The position numbers were made by a program, and so were the translations under genes. Source: CAVZRC01 sp963777695 (GTDB lineage Bacteria; Planctomycetota; Planctomycetia; Isosphaerales; Isosphaeraceae). Taken from it: a stretch of 64,000 bases of DNA. The stretch covers positions 2,768,286 through 2,832,285 of the forward strand of contig CAVZRC010000001.1 in the NCBI GenBank assembly GCA_963777695.1, written 5' to 3'. Every line of letters begins with the position of its first letter. Positions within the stretch are counted from its first letter, which is position 1. The notes beneath the pieces are model-generated. The model ran no database searches, was not told the origin of the DNA, and worked only from the letters and a program-made list of their open reading frames with translations. Below, piece by piece: positions 8,394 to 17,622 of the stretch.

Positions 8394-9381
8394 TCTTGCC
8401 CGGCCATACCATCTTCAATCGACCTTCCAGGTTGAGCCGGTCCCAGGCGATTTTCAAGACCTGTGATTCGACGTTCGAGACAACGGGCGATGGTTTGGAA
8501 TCCGCCGTCATCAAGGATCGCGTGAACTTGGCGATCGTGTAAGGCCAATGCTGAAGCGCCCACCGGAGCCGGAACGGCTCGCAATCGACGAGCAGGCGTG
8601 CGATCGTCAGCAGCCCGAGCCGCGCCGGGCGACGGCGACGGGGTTGCCGCGTCCCCTGGAGCGCCTTGAAATCATGACGAGCCACGGCTCCGAATTCCGG
8701 GCCGGCGAACGCCAGGCGTTCCTTGAACCACTCGGCTCGCGCACGACCCACCGGTCGCGAGTCGCGGTCGATCGCCGCCGGGCCGGCGAGAGCAAGCTTC
8801 GCGATACCGGCGAAATGGCAGAGGCGGTATCCGGCTCGCGGCGAGAGGACACTGAGCGCGAGGATCGCCGGCGGGTCGTCACCTCGATCGGGACCGCCGC
8901 CTACCAATCGCTCGCTCCAGAGGGACATGGCCCAGGCCAGTACCTCCGGCTCGGGCTCACGGTCGGTTCGAAGGTCGTCGTTGTCGAGCAACAGTCCTCC
9001 TTGAACCGAATCGCGGAACTGGTCGGGTGCCCTGGCTGCGACAACCCGACGGACCGCCGGCGATTCCTCCCGCAACGCCCGGACCCACCAGCTCGGATGG
9101 ACCCGGACCGGATCGACATGCATCGAGGCCCAGTGGGCCTGCCCGAGTTCCTGGCGTGCGGAGGTCGGCTCGAGGACGTCGGGGCCGTCGAATTCGAGGC
9201 CGTGTTCCCGGGCGTCGCCGAGGCGTCGGCCCCAGGATGCCTCGAGCCGATCCGCCAGGTCGACAGCCCGATTCGCCGATTGTCCGCCCCAGGCGCGGAG
9301 GGCCAGCAACAGGATGCGATCGGCCTCACTTAGCTCGACCGGACGGATCGGGCCGGCATTATCCTGGTGGATCGAGGTCAT
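8368..9381 (-). CDS. Unknown protein coupled to the SctQ-like gene, 337 aa
   Basis: I do not recognise a named family with certainty. The protein is soluble and Arg-, Leu- and Trp-rich. It contains HVDPVRVHPSWWVRALREES near residues 105-125 and a C-terminal part with RLLVDCEPFRLRWALQHWPY. Its gene overlaps the SctQ-like gene by 26 bp in the same direction, so the two are translationally coupled. In type III secretion clusters the gene next to SctQ or SctL is often SctK, a poorly conserved sorting-platform protein. This product could be a divergent SctK, but that rests on context and a vague resemblance only. Confidence 0.5.
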   Translation of the reverse strand: MTSIHQDNAGPIRPVELSEADRILLLALRAWGGQSANRAVDLADRLEASWGRRLGDAREHGLEFDGPDVLEPTSARQELGQAHWASMHVDPVRVHPSWWVRALREESPAVRRVVAARAPDQFRDSVQGGLLLDNDDLRTDREPEPEVLAWAMSLWSERLVGGGPDRGDDPPAILALSVLSPRAGYRLCHFAGIAKLALAGPAAIDRDSRPVGRARAEWFKERLAFAGPEFGAVARHDFKALQGTRQPRRRRPARLGLLTIARLLVDCEPFRLRWALQHWPYTIAKFTRSLMTADSKPSPVVSNVESQVLKIAWDRLNLEGRLKMVWPGKNETSWGAT

Positions 9382-9475
9382 GCGCCGTCCTGTCCTGGTC
9401 GATGCGATGGTGTGATCTCGGCAACGTAGGATCGCAAGTTCATCGGGGCGGAAAGCTCGACCGGCTCGCCGGGAG

Positions 9476-10246
9476 TCATGGGCCCGCGAACCGCTTCACC
9501 AGCCTGAGTGAATGATTCGCCTCATCGGCGAATACCTCATCGAATTCGGCCCCGGAAAGGGCACTCGATGCGAGATCGGGGTCGAGGTCGCGCATGGCGG
9601 GGAGCCATCCGGCCTCGTCGTGGATGACGAGGGTCAACGCGTCTTCGGTCAGGGAGTAGTCGAGGGTCGCGACCTTGTCGAGCCGTCGACGGCGCGACCA
9701 GGTGTCGACGCTCGACCAGAGCTCCTTGATGGCCGTGCTGACCCGGTCGATCGCGTCGGGATCGAGCCGGCTCCGGAACTGGAGCAGGCGACGGAGTCGC
9801 GCCAGCCGGCGGAGCGTCTCGCCGTCGTCCCGCAGGTCGAGCGCGACCTCGCCCTCGACTCGAGGGGAATCGACCTGTTCCTTCCAGGCGCAGGACTGCG
9901 CCAGGGCGTCGAAGACCTGGTCCGGGGTGTAAGGCTTCGGGATATAATCGTCGGCACCGACCTCGAAGCTCTGGATCCGGTTCTCGGCGGTGAGCCGGGC
10001 GGTCACGATGACGACCGGGATCAGGCTGTCCGTCGCGGAGGACTTGAGCGATCGGCAGACGTCGTACCCATTCATGTCGGGGAGCATGAGATCCAGGAAG
10101 ACGACGTCCGGCGCATGTTCGTGGATCATCTCCAGGGCCTCGTCGCCCCGGAAGGCCGAGATGGTCTTGTATCCGCGGAGTTGGAGGAGCATGGCCAGGA
10201 GCTTGTTGGCCTCGGGTTCGTCCTCGACGATCAGGGCGGTGGGCAT
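9476..10246 (-). CDS. Response regulator with degenerate anti-sigma-like C-terminal domain
   Basis: The first 120 residues are a canonical receiver domain: acidic pair EDE near residue 8, phospho-acceptor Asp at about residue 52 (VVFLDLMLPDMNGYD), Thr in VVIVTARL, and Lys in YIPKPYTPDQ. The remaining 135 residues resemble a HATPase_c_2 (RsbW-like) fold (TAIKELWSSVDTWS, TLVIHDEAGW), but the usual Asn of the N-box is missing. The start at 10246 (MPTALIVEDE) is preferred over the upstream ATG at 10354 because the receiver core begins at once. The gene starts 62 nt after the end of the histidine kinase gene, so the two are likely co-transcribed. Confidence 0.8.
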   Translation of the reverse strand: MPTALIVEDEPEANKLLAMLLQLRGYKTISAFRGDEALEMIHEHAPDVVFLDLMLPDMNGYDVCRSLKSSATDSLIPVVIVTARLTAENRIQSFEVGADDYIPKPYTPDQVFDALAQSCAWKEQVDSPRVEGEVALDLRDDGETLRRLARLRRLLQFRSRLDPDAIDRVSTAIKELWSSVDTWSRRRRLDKVATLDYSLTEDALTLVIHDEAGWLPAMRDLDPDLASSALSGAEFDEVFADEANHSLRLVKRFAGP

Positions 10247-10307
10247 AAGTCGTTCTCGACGGATGTCGGAGCCGGCGGAAGCCTGGGCTCCATGAGGATA
10301 GGATCCC

Positions 10308-11552
10308 TCAGGACTTCGGAGCATCAGGTTCATTCGGCGGCATTTCGGCCGCATCGGAGCCCGGCGATTCCCCGGCCGATGGGGCGTTGCGGGGCAGGAT
10401 CACCGTCACCCGCGTCCCGCCCAGCTCGACGCTCTCGGCGAAGATCCGCCCGCCATGCATCTCGACGAATTGCTTGGCGATGCTCAGGCCCAATCCGAGC
10501 CCGCGCTTGCAGAAGCCGAAGTCCCCGGAGGAGTGCCGGCTGGGATCGAACTGGGTGAAGAACGGCTGGAATAAGTGCTGGAGCGCCTGGGGCTCGAGGC
10601 CGATACCCCGGTCCTCGACGACGATTTCCGCCTCATCCGAGTCATTAAGCCTGGCCTTCAACTCGATCTGCCCGGCATCGGGCGTGAACTTGATCGCGTT
10701 GGTCACCAGGTTCACCAGGACGGCGCCGATCTTGTCGGCGTCGATCTCGAATGTCCCGAGGTCGTCGGCCTGTCGGACCTGGAGCTGGAGCCGACGCACA
10801 TGAAGGAACGGGCGGACCTGGTCGACGACCCGCTGGATCAGGTCGGAGAGCGAGGTCGGGCTGCGCTGCATCGTCTTGCGGAAATCCTCGGCGCGCAGCA
10901 GGGTCAGCATGTTGGTGACCAGCCGGGCCAGTTGCCGCCCGCTGGCCGTGATCTGACGGAGGATCTCCTGCTCCTGGTCGGACCGGTCGGGGTTGGCGAG
11001 CCTCAGGAGTTCGGCCAGGCCCAGAACCAGCGTGATCGGCGTGTTGAATTCGTGGCTCGCGACCTCGATGAACGCCGTCTTGAGCTGACCGGCACGCGCC
11101 AGCTCGCTATTCGCCGCGACGAGCTGGGCATTGGCCGTCTGGAGCTCTCCGATCAATCGTCGACGCTCGGCCAGGAGGTCGTACTGCTCGACGCCCTGTC
11201 GGATGATGCCTTCCAGTTCCGCGGTATCCCATGGCTTGAGGATATAACGGAAGATGTGGCCCTCATTGACGGCGCTGATCACCGCCTGGATGTCGGCGTA
11301 GCCGGTGAAGAGCATCCGGATCGTGTCCGGCTTCAATTCCCGCGCCTGTCGGAGCAAGGCGTCGCCGGACATTCCGGGCATCCGCTGGTCGGTGAGGATG
11401 ATCTCGACGTCGTTCTTCTCCAGCAATTCGATCGCTTGCGCCACGGTCGGGCAGGTCAGGACGCGGTAGGTCCGGTGGAACTGATGGCGCAGGCTGTCCA
11501 GGACGTCCACTTCGTCGTCAACGACCATCAGGGTATGTCGCCTTCGCTCCAT
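10308..11552 (-). CDS. Hybrid receiver-histidine kinase
   Basis: The 414-aa protein begins with a receiver domain (residues 6-120, acceptor Asp near 55 in IILTDQRMPGMSG). A coiled-coil linker (about 125-160) follows, then a HisKA dimerisation domain with the phospho-acceptor His near 167 (VASHEFNTPITLVLGLAELL). A HATPase_c domain ends the protein, with N-box NLVTNAIKFTP, G1 VEDRGIGL and G2 RGLGLGLSIAKQF. It has no membrane segment, so it is a cytoplasmic kinase that reads input through its own receiver. The ATG at 11552 (MERRRHTLMVVDDE) is chosen over 11678, whose extension would be encoded by a REP element. Confidence 0.87.
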   Translation of the reverse strand: MERRRHTLMVVDDEVDVLDSLRHQFHRTYRVLTCPTVAQAIELLEKNDVEIILTDQRMPGMSGDALLRQARELKPDTIRMLFTGYADIQAVISAVNEGHIFRYILKPWDTAELEGIIRQGVEQYDLLAERRRLIGELQTANAQLVAANSELARAGQLKTAFIEVASHEFNTPITLVLGLAELLRLANPDRSDQEQEILRQITASGRQLARLVTNMLTLLRAEDFRKTMQRSPTSLSDLIQRVVDQVRPFLHVRRLQLQVRQADDLGTFEIDADKIGAVLVNLVTNAIKFTPDAGQIELKARLNDSDEAEIVVEDRGIGLEPQALQHLFQPFFTQFDPSRHSSGDFGFCKRGLGLGLSIAKQFVEMHGGRIFAESVELGGTRVTVILPRNAPSAGESPGSDAAEMPPNEPDAPKS

Positions 11553-11615
11553 CCCGTTGACTCCGGTCAACTGCGCCAAAGTTCGAATCCCCTCGACTGG
11601 ATAGCAGTCATCTCT

Positions 11616-11682
11616 GTAGGTTGGGTGCAATCCACCGAATTGCCGAATCGCCAAAGACGCGGTGGGTTTCACCCACACTAAC
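11616..11682. repeat. REP-like palindromic element, copy A
   Basis: An imperfect inverted repeat has outer arms that read GTAGGTTGGGTGCAATCCACC and its near complement GGTGGGTTTCACCCAC. It is closely related to the two copies at 23923-24079. It lies between the frameshifted response regulator and the histidine kinase gene. Confidence 0.7.
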
Positions 11683-11753
11683 GAATTGTCCTGCCGGGAG
11701 AGTCCACATCCCCGCGGTCCCGGAGACGGCCGGATTCGCCGCGACCGGTGGAC

Positions 11754-12243
11754 TCAGGGATTGGCTTGCAGTTGGCGGACCTCGGTCTCCAGATTCGAGA
11801 CCCGTTGCTTCAGGCCACTGACCTCGTCCAGCAGGTGCTCGCGCTCCATGGCCAGGGTTTCGAGCCGATCGTACTCGATCGCCGCCTGGCGGACGGCAGC
11901 CAGCAGCTCCTCGGGCTGCCAGGGCTTCCTCATGAACTGGAAAATATGGCCCTGGTTGATCGCCGCGATGATCGACTCCAGGTCGGCGAACCCGGTGAAG
12001 AGCATGCGGATCGCGTGCGGGTGCCGCGCCTTGAGCTTGGTCAACAGCTCGATCCCGGTGATCTGCGGCATCCGCTGGTCGGACATGACGATATGGACTT
12101 CCTCCTCCTGCATGAGCCGGTAGCCCTCCTCGGCGCGTATGCGCCTTCAGGACCCGGAACTCTCGGCGCAACAAGTTCTGGACGGAGTCGCAGACGTCGG
12201 GTTCATCATCCACAATCAGCAAGCAGTGCCGCGTCGAGGGCAT
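11754..12243 (-). CDS. Response regulator with coiled-coil tail (frameshifted in this sequence)
   Basis: The N-terminal frame (MPSTRHCLLIVDDEPDVCDS, then LLRREFRVLKAHT) and the C-terminal frame (EEEVHIVMSDQRMPQITGIE to the stop at 11754) together give one complete receiver domain followed by a coiled coil (LDEVSGLKQRVSNLETEVRQLQ). They are separated by a one-base insertion near 12132-12136; removing one C gives the expected residues TREEGYRLMQEEE. The receiver closely resembles that of the adjacent hybrid kinase (RMLFTGFADLESIIAAINQG versus RMLFTGYADIQAVISAVNEG), so the two probably arose by duplication. The lesion may be a sequencing error. If real, only a truncated receiver would be made. 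Confidence 0.75.
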
Positions 12244-12548
12244 GTCGAAGGTGACTCCGTGGGGCACGACTCATCCTGGAGCGATCGTCCGAGTGCATCC
12301 GAACTGCCAGTATATCCCGGAACGATCCGAGGTTCGACCTCCCTCTCCTCAGTTATCGCGGCGACGCGTACCGCGCGAGGGTCTGCGGGAAACCGCGAAC
12401 TGTCTGGTGCATCGCGGGGCCTGAAAATGATAGGCTAGCCGACGGAAGCGGACTCGACCCCGGACCGGCATCAGGTTGGGCGAGGGAAGGACCTCGTCCG
12501 GACGGTCGGGGACTGGCGCGCGTGGCCCCCGAATCGATCGGATCGAAC

Positions 12549-12926
12549 ATGCCTGCGTTCACGCACCACGTCTTCGTCTGTGGCAATGTCCGGGAGGCCG
12601 GTCATAAGCGGGGCTGTTGCGACCCTGACGGCCGCCAGGTCTTGCGCGATGCGTTCAAGAGGGAACTCAAGAAGGCGGGCTTCGGCAGCCTGGCGCGTGC
12701 CAATCACGCCGGATGCCTGGAGCAGTGCGAGCATGGCCCGACCGTCGTCATCTATCCTCAAGGCATCTGGTACGGCCGGGTCCAGGTGGAGGATGTGTCG
12801 CGGATCGTGACCCGGACGATCCTGGGGGGCGAGATCCTCAACGACCTCCTGATCGCCGACGATTGCCTCAATAATCCCGATTGCCCGCACCGGCGAGGGC
12901 CGACCGAGGGGGCGCCGCGTGCCTGA
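12549..12926 (+). CDS. (2Fe-2S) ferredoxin-like protein, thioredoxin fold
   Basis: The 125-aa product matches the small thioredoxin-like 2Fe-2S ferredoxins. It starts with HHVFVCGNVREAGHKRGCC and continues with HAGCLEQCEHGPTVVIYPQG and WYGRVQVEDVSRIV. The cysteines in these motifs are the expected cluster ligands; further Cys lie in DDCLNNPDCPH at the end. Such proteins act as cytoplasmic electron carriers, partner usually unknown. The ATG at 12549 is chosen over a GTG at 12522 because the conserved core begins three residues later. The end overlaps the panC start by 8 bp, which points to co-translation. Confidence 0.8.
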   Translation: MPAFTHHVFVCGNVREAGHKRGCCDPDGRQVLRDAFKRELKKAGFGSLARANHAGCLEQCEHGPTVVIYPQGIWYGRVQVEDVSRIVTRTILGGEILNDLLIADDCLNNPDCPHRRGPTEGAPRA

Positions 12927-13777
12927 ACTGGTGGTATCTGTAGAAGACCTGCGCAATGCGGTTGGCGCGGCACACGCGAGGGGCGTTCGCATCGGACTTG
13001 TTCCCACGATGGGAGCCCTGCATCGCGGCCATTTGCGACTGATCGAACGATGTCGGGCCCAGGCCGGTCTGGTCGTGGTCTCGATTTTCGTCAACCCGAC
13101 CCAGTTCGGCCCAAACGAGGACTTCGACGCGCTATCCTCGCCCTCTGGAAGAGGATATGGCGCTTTGTCGCGCCGCCGGCGCCGATCTCGTATTCGTCCC
13201 GACTCCCTCGGCCGTCTATCCGCACGGGCCTCGCTCGACATTCGTGGAGGTGCCGGGGCTCTCCGACATCCTTGAGGGGGCCAGTCGGCCCGGACATTTT
13301 CGCGGTGTCGCGACGGTGGTGCTCAAGCTCTTCGAGATGGCCAGTCCGGACCTGGCGGTCTTCGGCCGCAAGGACTATCAACAACAGCTCATCATCCGCA
13401 GGATGGTCGAAGACCTGCACCTACCCGTCGAGATCGTCACCGAGGCGACGGTCCGCGAGCCGGACGGGTTGGCGATCAGCAGCCGCAATCGCTACTTGAG
13501 CCCCTCCGAGCGCCTGGCGGCCACGGTGGTCTATCGTGCGCTCGAGAATGCGAAGCAAGCCGCGGCCGGTGGCGAGCGGGACGCCAACCGGGTTCGACAG
13601 ATTCTCGGTCAGACCATAGAATCAGAAGCGGCGGCGAGGCTCGACTATGCCGGGGTCGTGGATGCAGACACGCTCGAGTCCCTCGACGATCTGACTCCGC
13701 CTCGCCGGGCCGTGGCCCTGCTCGCGGTCCGGTTCGGCTCGACGCGCCTGATCGATAATCTGTCGCTGACGGAGTGA
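12919..13777 (+). CDS. panC: Pantothenate synthetase (frameshifted in this sequence)
   Basis: PanC condenses pantoate with beta-alanine using ATP, the last step of pantothenate synthesis. The start is a GTG at 12919 (MPELVVSVEDLRNAV). The first frame carries VPTMGALHRGHLRLIERC, with the HxGH nucleotide motif, and IFVNPTQFGPNEDFD. The second frame carries PGHFRGVATVVLKLFEMASP, FGRKDYQQ and GLAISSRNRYLSP. All are PanC signatures. The two frames join if one G near 13129 is removed, giving DFDRYPRPLEEDMALCRAAG. The rest is intact and full length (about 285 aa), so the lesion is probably an error in the sequence. It overlaps the ferredoxin gene by 8 bp. Confidence 0.88.
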
Positions 13778-13894
13778 TCCGGGACTGGTGCGGAACTCAG
13801 ATCGCCGCTCCGAGTTCGTGCCGTGGGCGCCTCCGCCATTCCTGGAGGCAGGGCAGACGTCCGTACTCCAAATGGGCCATGGGATCCCAGTCGC

Positions 13895-14821
13895 ATGATG
13901 CCGATCTTGTTCCGGATATCGTTGACCATCCCGTATTTCGGGCATGTCGAGATCCCGATCTACGGGTTCGGGATCATGCTGGTCCTCGCGTTCCTGACAG
14001 CGCCTGCGCTGGCGTGGCGGCGTGCCCGCCGCGAGGGACTCGATGGGGACGTGATCCTGGACATGGCATTCTGGATCTTCGTCTCGGGGTTGATTGGTGC
14101 GCGAGCCTTTTATTGCATCCAGTATTGGGGGCGGGATATCCATAATATCTGGGAAGCCTTGCAGTACTGGAGGGGAGGCATCGTCTTTTACGGGTCGATC
14201 GTTGGCGGCGCGATCGGTTTCTTTGGTTACCGATTCTTTTATCCGTTCCCGATCCGACCATATCTCGACGCCATCGCGCCGTCGATTGCCATCGGGTCAT
14301 TCTTCGGCCGGCTGGGATGCTTCCTCAACGGCTGTTGCTACGGCGATGCATGCACGCTGCCCTGGGCGGTTTCCTTCCCTTCGAGGTCTCCCGCATGGGA
14401 CCACCAGGTGGGCTTGCACCTGATCGACGTCGAATCGCTGCGCTCGATCCCGGTCCACCCGACCCAGATCTACTCGGCCCTCGACGGATTGGTCCTCTTC
14501 ATCTTGCTGATGGCCTACTATCCGCTCCGGCGTCGCGACGGCGAGGTCATGGGCCTGCTGATGCTGACTTATCCCATCACCCGGTTCCTGATCGAATTCC
14601 TACGCAACGACGAGGGCGCGTTCTACGCCGGGCTGACGATCTCGCAGAACATCAGCCTGCTGCTCCTGCTCGGCGGGGTCCTGTACTGGGCGTGGATCTG
14701 GTGGCTGCCGCGAAGCCTTCACACGATCGAGACGGCCGGCGGCCAGGAACGATCGAACGCGACCCCGCCCGACCACGATCGACGGCCTGATTCCAGTCCG
14801 GTTCTGGCTGGTAAGGACTGA
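13895..14821 (+). CDS. lgt: Prolipoprotein diacylglyceryl transferase
   Basis: Lgt transfers diacylglycerol from phosphatidylglycerol to the lipobox Cys of prolipoproteins in the inner membrane. The protein (about 308 aa from the ATG at 13895) has seven or so hydrophobic helices. Visible motifs are YGFGIMLVLAF in the first helix, GLIGARAFYCIQYW, RGGIVFYGSIVGG (the equivalent of the HGGL region), IGSFFGRLGCFLNGCCYGD (the Lgt signature) and HPTQIYSALDGL. The C-terminal 40 residues are a polar tail. A second ATG directly follows at 13898. An upstream ATG at 13823 would add a polar, non-conserved leader. Confidence 0.92.
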   Translation: MMPILFRISLTIPYFGHVEIPIYGFGIMLVLAFLTAPALAWRRARREGLDGDVILDMAFWIFVSGLIGARAFYCIQYWGRDIHNIWEALQYWRGGIVFYGSIVGGAIGFFGYRFFYPFPIRPYLDAIAPSIAIGSFFGRLGCFLNGCCYGDACTLPWAVSFPSRSPAWDHQVGLHLIDVESLRSIPVHPTQIYSALDGLVLFILLMAYYPLRRRDGEVMGLLMLTYPITRFLIEFLRNDEGAFYAGLTISQNISLLLLLGGVLYWAWIWWLPRSLHTIETAGGQERSNATPPDHDRRPDSSPVLAGKD

Positions 14822-14866
14822 AGGCTCGGCCCACTGGAGGAGCAGAGTAACCTCATATCCACCCAG

Positions 14867-14887
14867 GGCGCTTCACGCCTGGGTTGC
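14867..14887 (+). terminator. Hairpin downstream of lgt
   Basis: An inverted repeat has arms CCCAGGGCG and CGCCTGGG, with one bulged G and a short loop CTTCA. It lies about 45 nt after the lgt stop and is followed by no clear T-run, so it may be a terminator or an mRNA-stabilising hairpin. Confidence 0.35.
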
Positions 14888-15044
14888 GTACACTTGATAC
14901 TTGCCCGAAACGCAAGCGAGTACATGATTGCCGGGAGCTCACTCACTTGGGCCTCGGGCTCATAGGAGTCCGCTTCCCGCCAAGGTCCACCCCGACTATG
15001 CCACGGGTGTCCGGGCGGCGTTGTCGCGATGGCATTTCGGGGCA

Positions 15045-16064
15045 TCAAGGAACGGGGATATGGTCGAGGATGCGCTGCAGGAGGTCGTCGGGTGATAGGC
15101 CCTCGGCGTCGGCCTCGTAGCTGACCAGGATGCGATGCCGCATGATGTCTCGGGCGAGGCTCTTGACATCGTGCGGCGTCACGAAATCACGGCCGGCCAG
15201 CAGGGCGTGTCCGCGGGCGGCACGGACCAGCGCGATGGTGGCGCGCGGGCTGGCGCCGAGTTCCAGGAGCGGTGCCAGCGGAAGGCCGTAGGAGGCCGGC
15301 TCACGAGTCGCCCGCACAAGGTCAACGATGTATTCCTTGATCGCCGGGGCGATCCGAATCGAGGCGGCCAGCCTGCGGAACTCGGCGACGTCATGGGGGC
15401 CGTAGAGCGGCGATCCGTCGTCTCCGGTCGCGTCCGAGTCGCGTCGCGTGCTCTCGGAGACGCTGGGCAACTCGAGCATGGTCAACTCCGCCTCGCGAGC
15501 CGGGTAGCCGACGACCAGCTTCATCAGAAACCGATCGAGCTGCGCCTCCGGAAGCGGGTAGGTCCCCTCGTGCTCGATGGGATTCTGGGTCGCCAGCACC
15601 CAGAAGGTGTCCGGCAGGGTGATTGTCTCATCTCCGACGGTAATCTGGCCTTCTTGCATGGCCTCGAGAAGTGCGCTCTGGACCTTGGCCGGCGCGCGGT
15701 TGATCTCATCGGCCAAGAGGACGCTGGTCACGATCGGCCCGGGGCGGACGTCGAACGTACCGGTCGCCGGGCGGTAGATCTGGGTCCCCGTGAGATCGGC
15801 GGGGAGCAGGTCCGGGGTGAACTGGATCCTGCGGAAGGGTAAGTCGAGGGCATGGGCCAGGGCACGGACGGCCCGCGTCTTGGCCAGGCCGGGTACGCCT
15901 TCGATCAGGACGTGGCCGCCGGCCAGCAGGGCGATGACCAGCCGCTCCAGCAAGGTGCGCTGGCCGACGACCTGTCCTTCGATCCGATCGATGAGGCGAA
16001 GCAAACCCTCCTGCGCCGCGGCGATCGCGGCGGGAGGACGGGCGGGATCGTCGATGGACATCAA
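15045..16064 (-). CDS. MoxR-family AAA+ ATPase
   Basis: MoxR ATPases act as chaperone-like ATPases, often with VWA-domain partners. The 339-aa protein has Walker A GVPGLAKT at residues 56-63, Walker B SVLLADEINRAP near 115-126, sensor 1 VLATQNPIEHEGTYPLPEAQ near 155-175 and an arginine-rich C-terminal lid. The start at 16064 gives MM; the second Met is equally possible. It stands alone here: the usual DUF58, transglutaminase or VWA genes are not downstream, where the lgt gene converges, so its partners must be elsewhere. Confidence 0.9.
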   Translation of the reverse strand: MMSIDDPARPPAAIAAAQEGLLRLIDRIEGQVVGQRTLLERLVIALLAGGHVLIEGVPGLAKTRAVRALAHALDLPFRRIQFTPDLLPADLTGTQIYRPATGTFDVRPGPIVTSVLLADEINRAPAKVQSALLEAMQEGQITVGDETITLPDTFWVLATQNPIEHEGTYPLPEAQLDRFLMKLVVGYPAREAELTMLELPSVSESTRRDSDATGDDGSPLYGPHDVAEFRRLAASIRIAPAIKEYIVDLVRATREPASYGLPLAPLLELGASPRATIALVRAARGHALLAGRDFVTPHDVKSLARDIMRHRILVSYEADAEGLSPDDLLQRILDHIPVP

Positions 16065-16245
16065 GCCGGGAGATCCCCCTCGTCCTCACGTCGCGATCGA
16101 TGCGGCTGACTCGACTCCGATCCTTGTCGGGGATCGAAACCAGGTCGCGGACCGTCGCGGAGATATCGGAGAAGATAGAGTCGGGTCGGGTTGGAGGTTA
16201 TCCGATTCGGTCAGTGACGACTTTCGAAGAGAAGACCCATCGCGT

Positions 16246-17151
16246 TCAGCTATTCTTCTCGGCGCGCCGACGTTCCATGAGTCGTCGCAGGATGTCGCCG
16301 GCGGCATCGCTCGTATCCTTGAACGACGGCTTGGCCGGGCCCGTCTGCTTGGCCTGCTCCTTCTGGGCTTTCTTGGCGGCATAGAAGGGGTTGGATTCGT
16401 CGAGGAACTCCTCCTGGACTTCGGCCTCGGCGTCTTCCTCCTCGTCTTCGCCCTCTTCTCCCTCCTCGGATTCCTCGGACTCCTCCTCGTCGGGTTCGTC
16501 CTCCTCCTTCTCGCCGAGGACCGCATCGGCAGTCTCGGCGGCGTCGTTGACTTCCTCCTCTTCCTCGGGCTGGCGCTCGTACTCATCGTCGCTGGCCGAA
16601 GGCGGGGGCGGGGCTTTGGGCGGAGAGGCACTCGCGTCCTTGAAGGCCGTGATCGTGATCGTATCGCCCCCATAGACGGCCGTCGGTTTATCGGACGAAA
16701 GTCCGCTCTCTCCGAACAACCATGAGTCGATCTCGTCGCCCGATACGTCGTCCGGCGAGGCCGGGGCCTTCGCAGGCGCCGGAGCGGCCGCCTTCGCGGC
16801 CGGCGCCGCGGCGGCCTTTGGCGCCGGGGGTGCGGCCTTCGCCGCCGGAGCGGGGACCTCGGAGATTGACACCGCGAATGTCAATGGCCCCACCTGGACC
16901 AGGTCCCGATCCTTGAGGCGACACTCCGCGGTCAGGGCCTTTCCGTTGACCAGGGTCCCATTCCGGCTGCCCAGGTCTCGCACGAGCACGGCATTGTCGC
17001 TGATCGAGAACTCGGCGTGCTCGCGACTGACTTGCTCGCTGTTCGGCCGGAGATGACACGTCTCTCCTCGGCCGATCTTGAAACTCGACCCGACCAGGGG
17101 AATGACTTTCCCCTCGGGTTTGCCTCGCACCACAACCAGTTGCACTTTCAT
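16246..17151 (-). CDS. FHA-domain protein with acidic low-complexity tail
   Basis: FHA domains bind phospho-threonine peptides, here presumably made by Ser/Thr kinases. Residues 1-100 form the FHA domain: SSFKIGRGETCHLRPNSEQV, SREHAEF, LVRDLGSRNGTLVNGKAL. An Ala/Pro-rich linker and a segment SDEYERQPEEEEE follow, leading into a long Glu/Asp-rich region, then a short basic C-terminal motif (AGDILRRLMERRR). The ATG at 17151 (MKVQLVVVRGKPEGK) starts directly at the domain; the upstream ATG at 17181 adds nothing conserved. The length is about 301 aa. The target is unknown. Confidence 0.85.
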   Translation of the reverse strand: MKVQLVVVRGKPEGKVIPLVGSSFKIGRGETCHLRPNSEQVSREHAEFSISDNAVLVRDLGSRNGTLVNGKALTAECRLKDRDLVQVGPLTFAVSISEVPAPAAKAAPPAPKAAAAPAAKAAAPAPAKAPASPDDVSGDEIDSWLFGESGLSSDKPTAVYGGDTITITAFKDASASPPKAPPPPSASDDEYERQPEEEEEVNDAAETADAVLGEKEEDEPDEEESEESEEGEEGEDEEEDAEAEVQEEFLDESNPFYAAKKAQKEQAKQTGPAKPSFKDTSDAAGDILRRLMERRRAEKNS

Positions 17152-17622
17152 CAGAACCGTCCCGACCCCCGGGGTCTTCAACGACTAAGATCCGCATCCA
17201 CACGAACCAGGTCTCAAACCTCCGGCCCGGTCATCCGGATTTCATCCTACCGGCCACACCAGCTCGGCCCGACGATACCGAATTGCCCAGGGTCCGCCTC
17301 GATCGATACAAACAGACTTCGACCGAGCGGAGCCCAAAATGTTAAGAACATTAACGGACGTCCGGTGCGGCCTGGAACCTCCCACCAATCCCCTTTCTCA
17401 ACTTGTCACCAGTGCGAACTGCGACGAACCGTGCGGATGTGCGACAATCACGGCAGGCAAGCTCCGACTGAACCGCTCCACCTAACCCTTTCATTGTAGC
17501 CTATTGTTTCGGAGATCCAAGATCCTAACTCAAGCGGGACTCGATCCGAAAGTCGTCGCAGGCCGCATGAGGTGTTTTTCCGAGACGCGGGGCTCGCTCG
17601 GCGGCGGCGGATGATGGCCCTG
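17152..17622. other. Intergenic region, nothing recognised
   Basis: This stretch of about 470 bp separates the starts of the FHA gene and the end of the lipoate-ligase gene. It probably holds the FHA gene promoter. No convincing ORF, RNA gene or strong hairpin was found. Confidence 0.4.
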
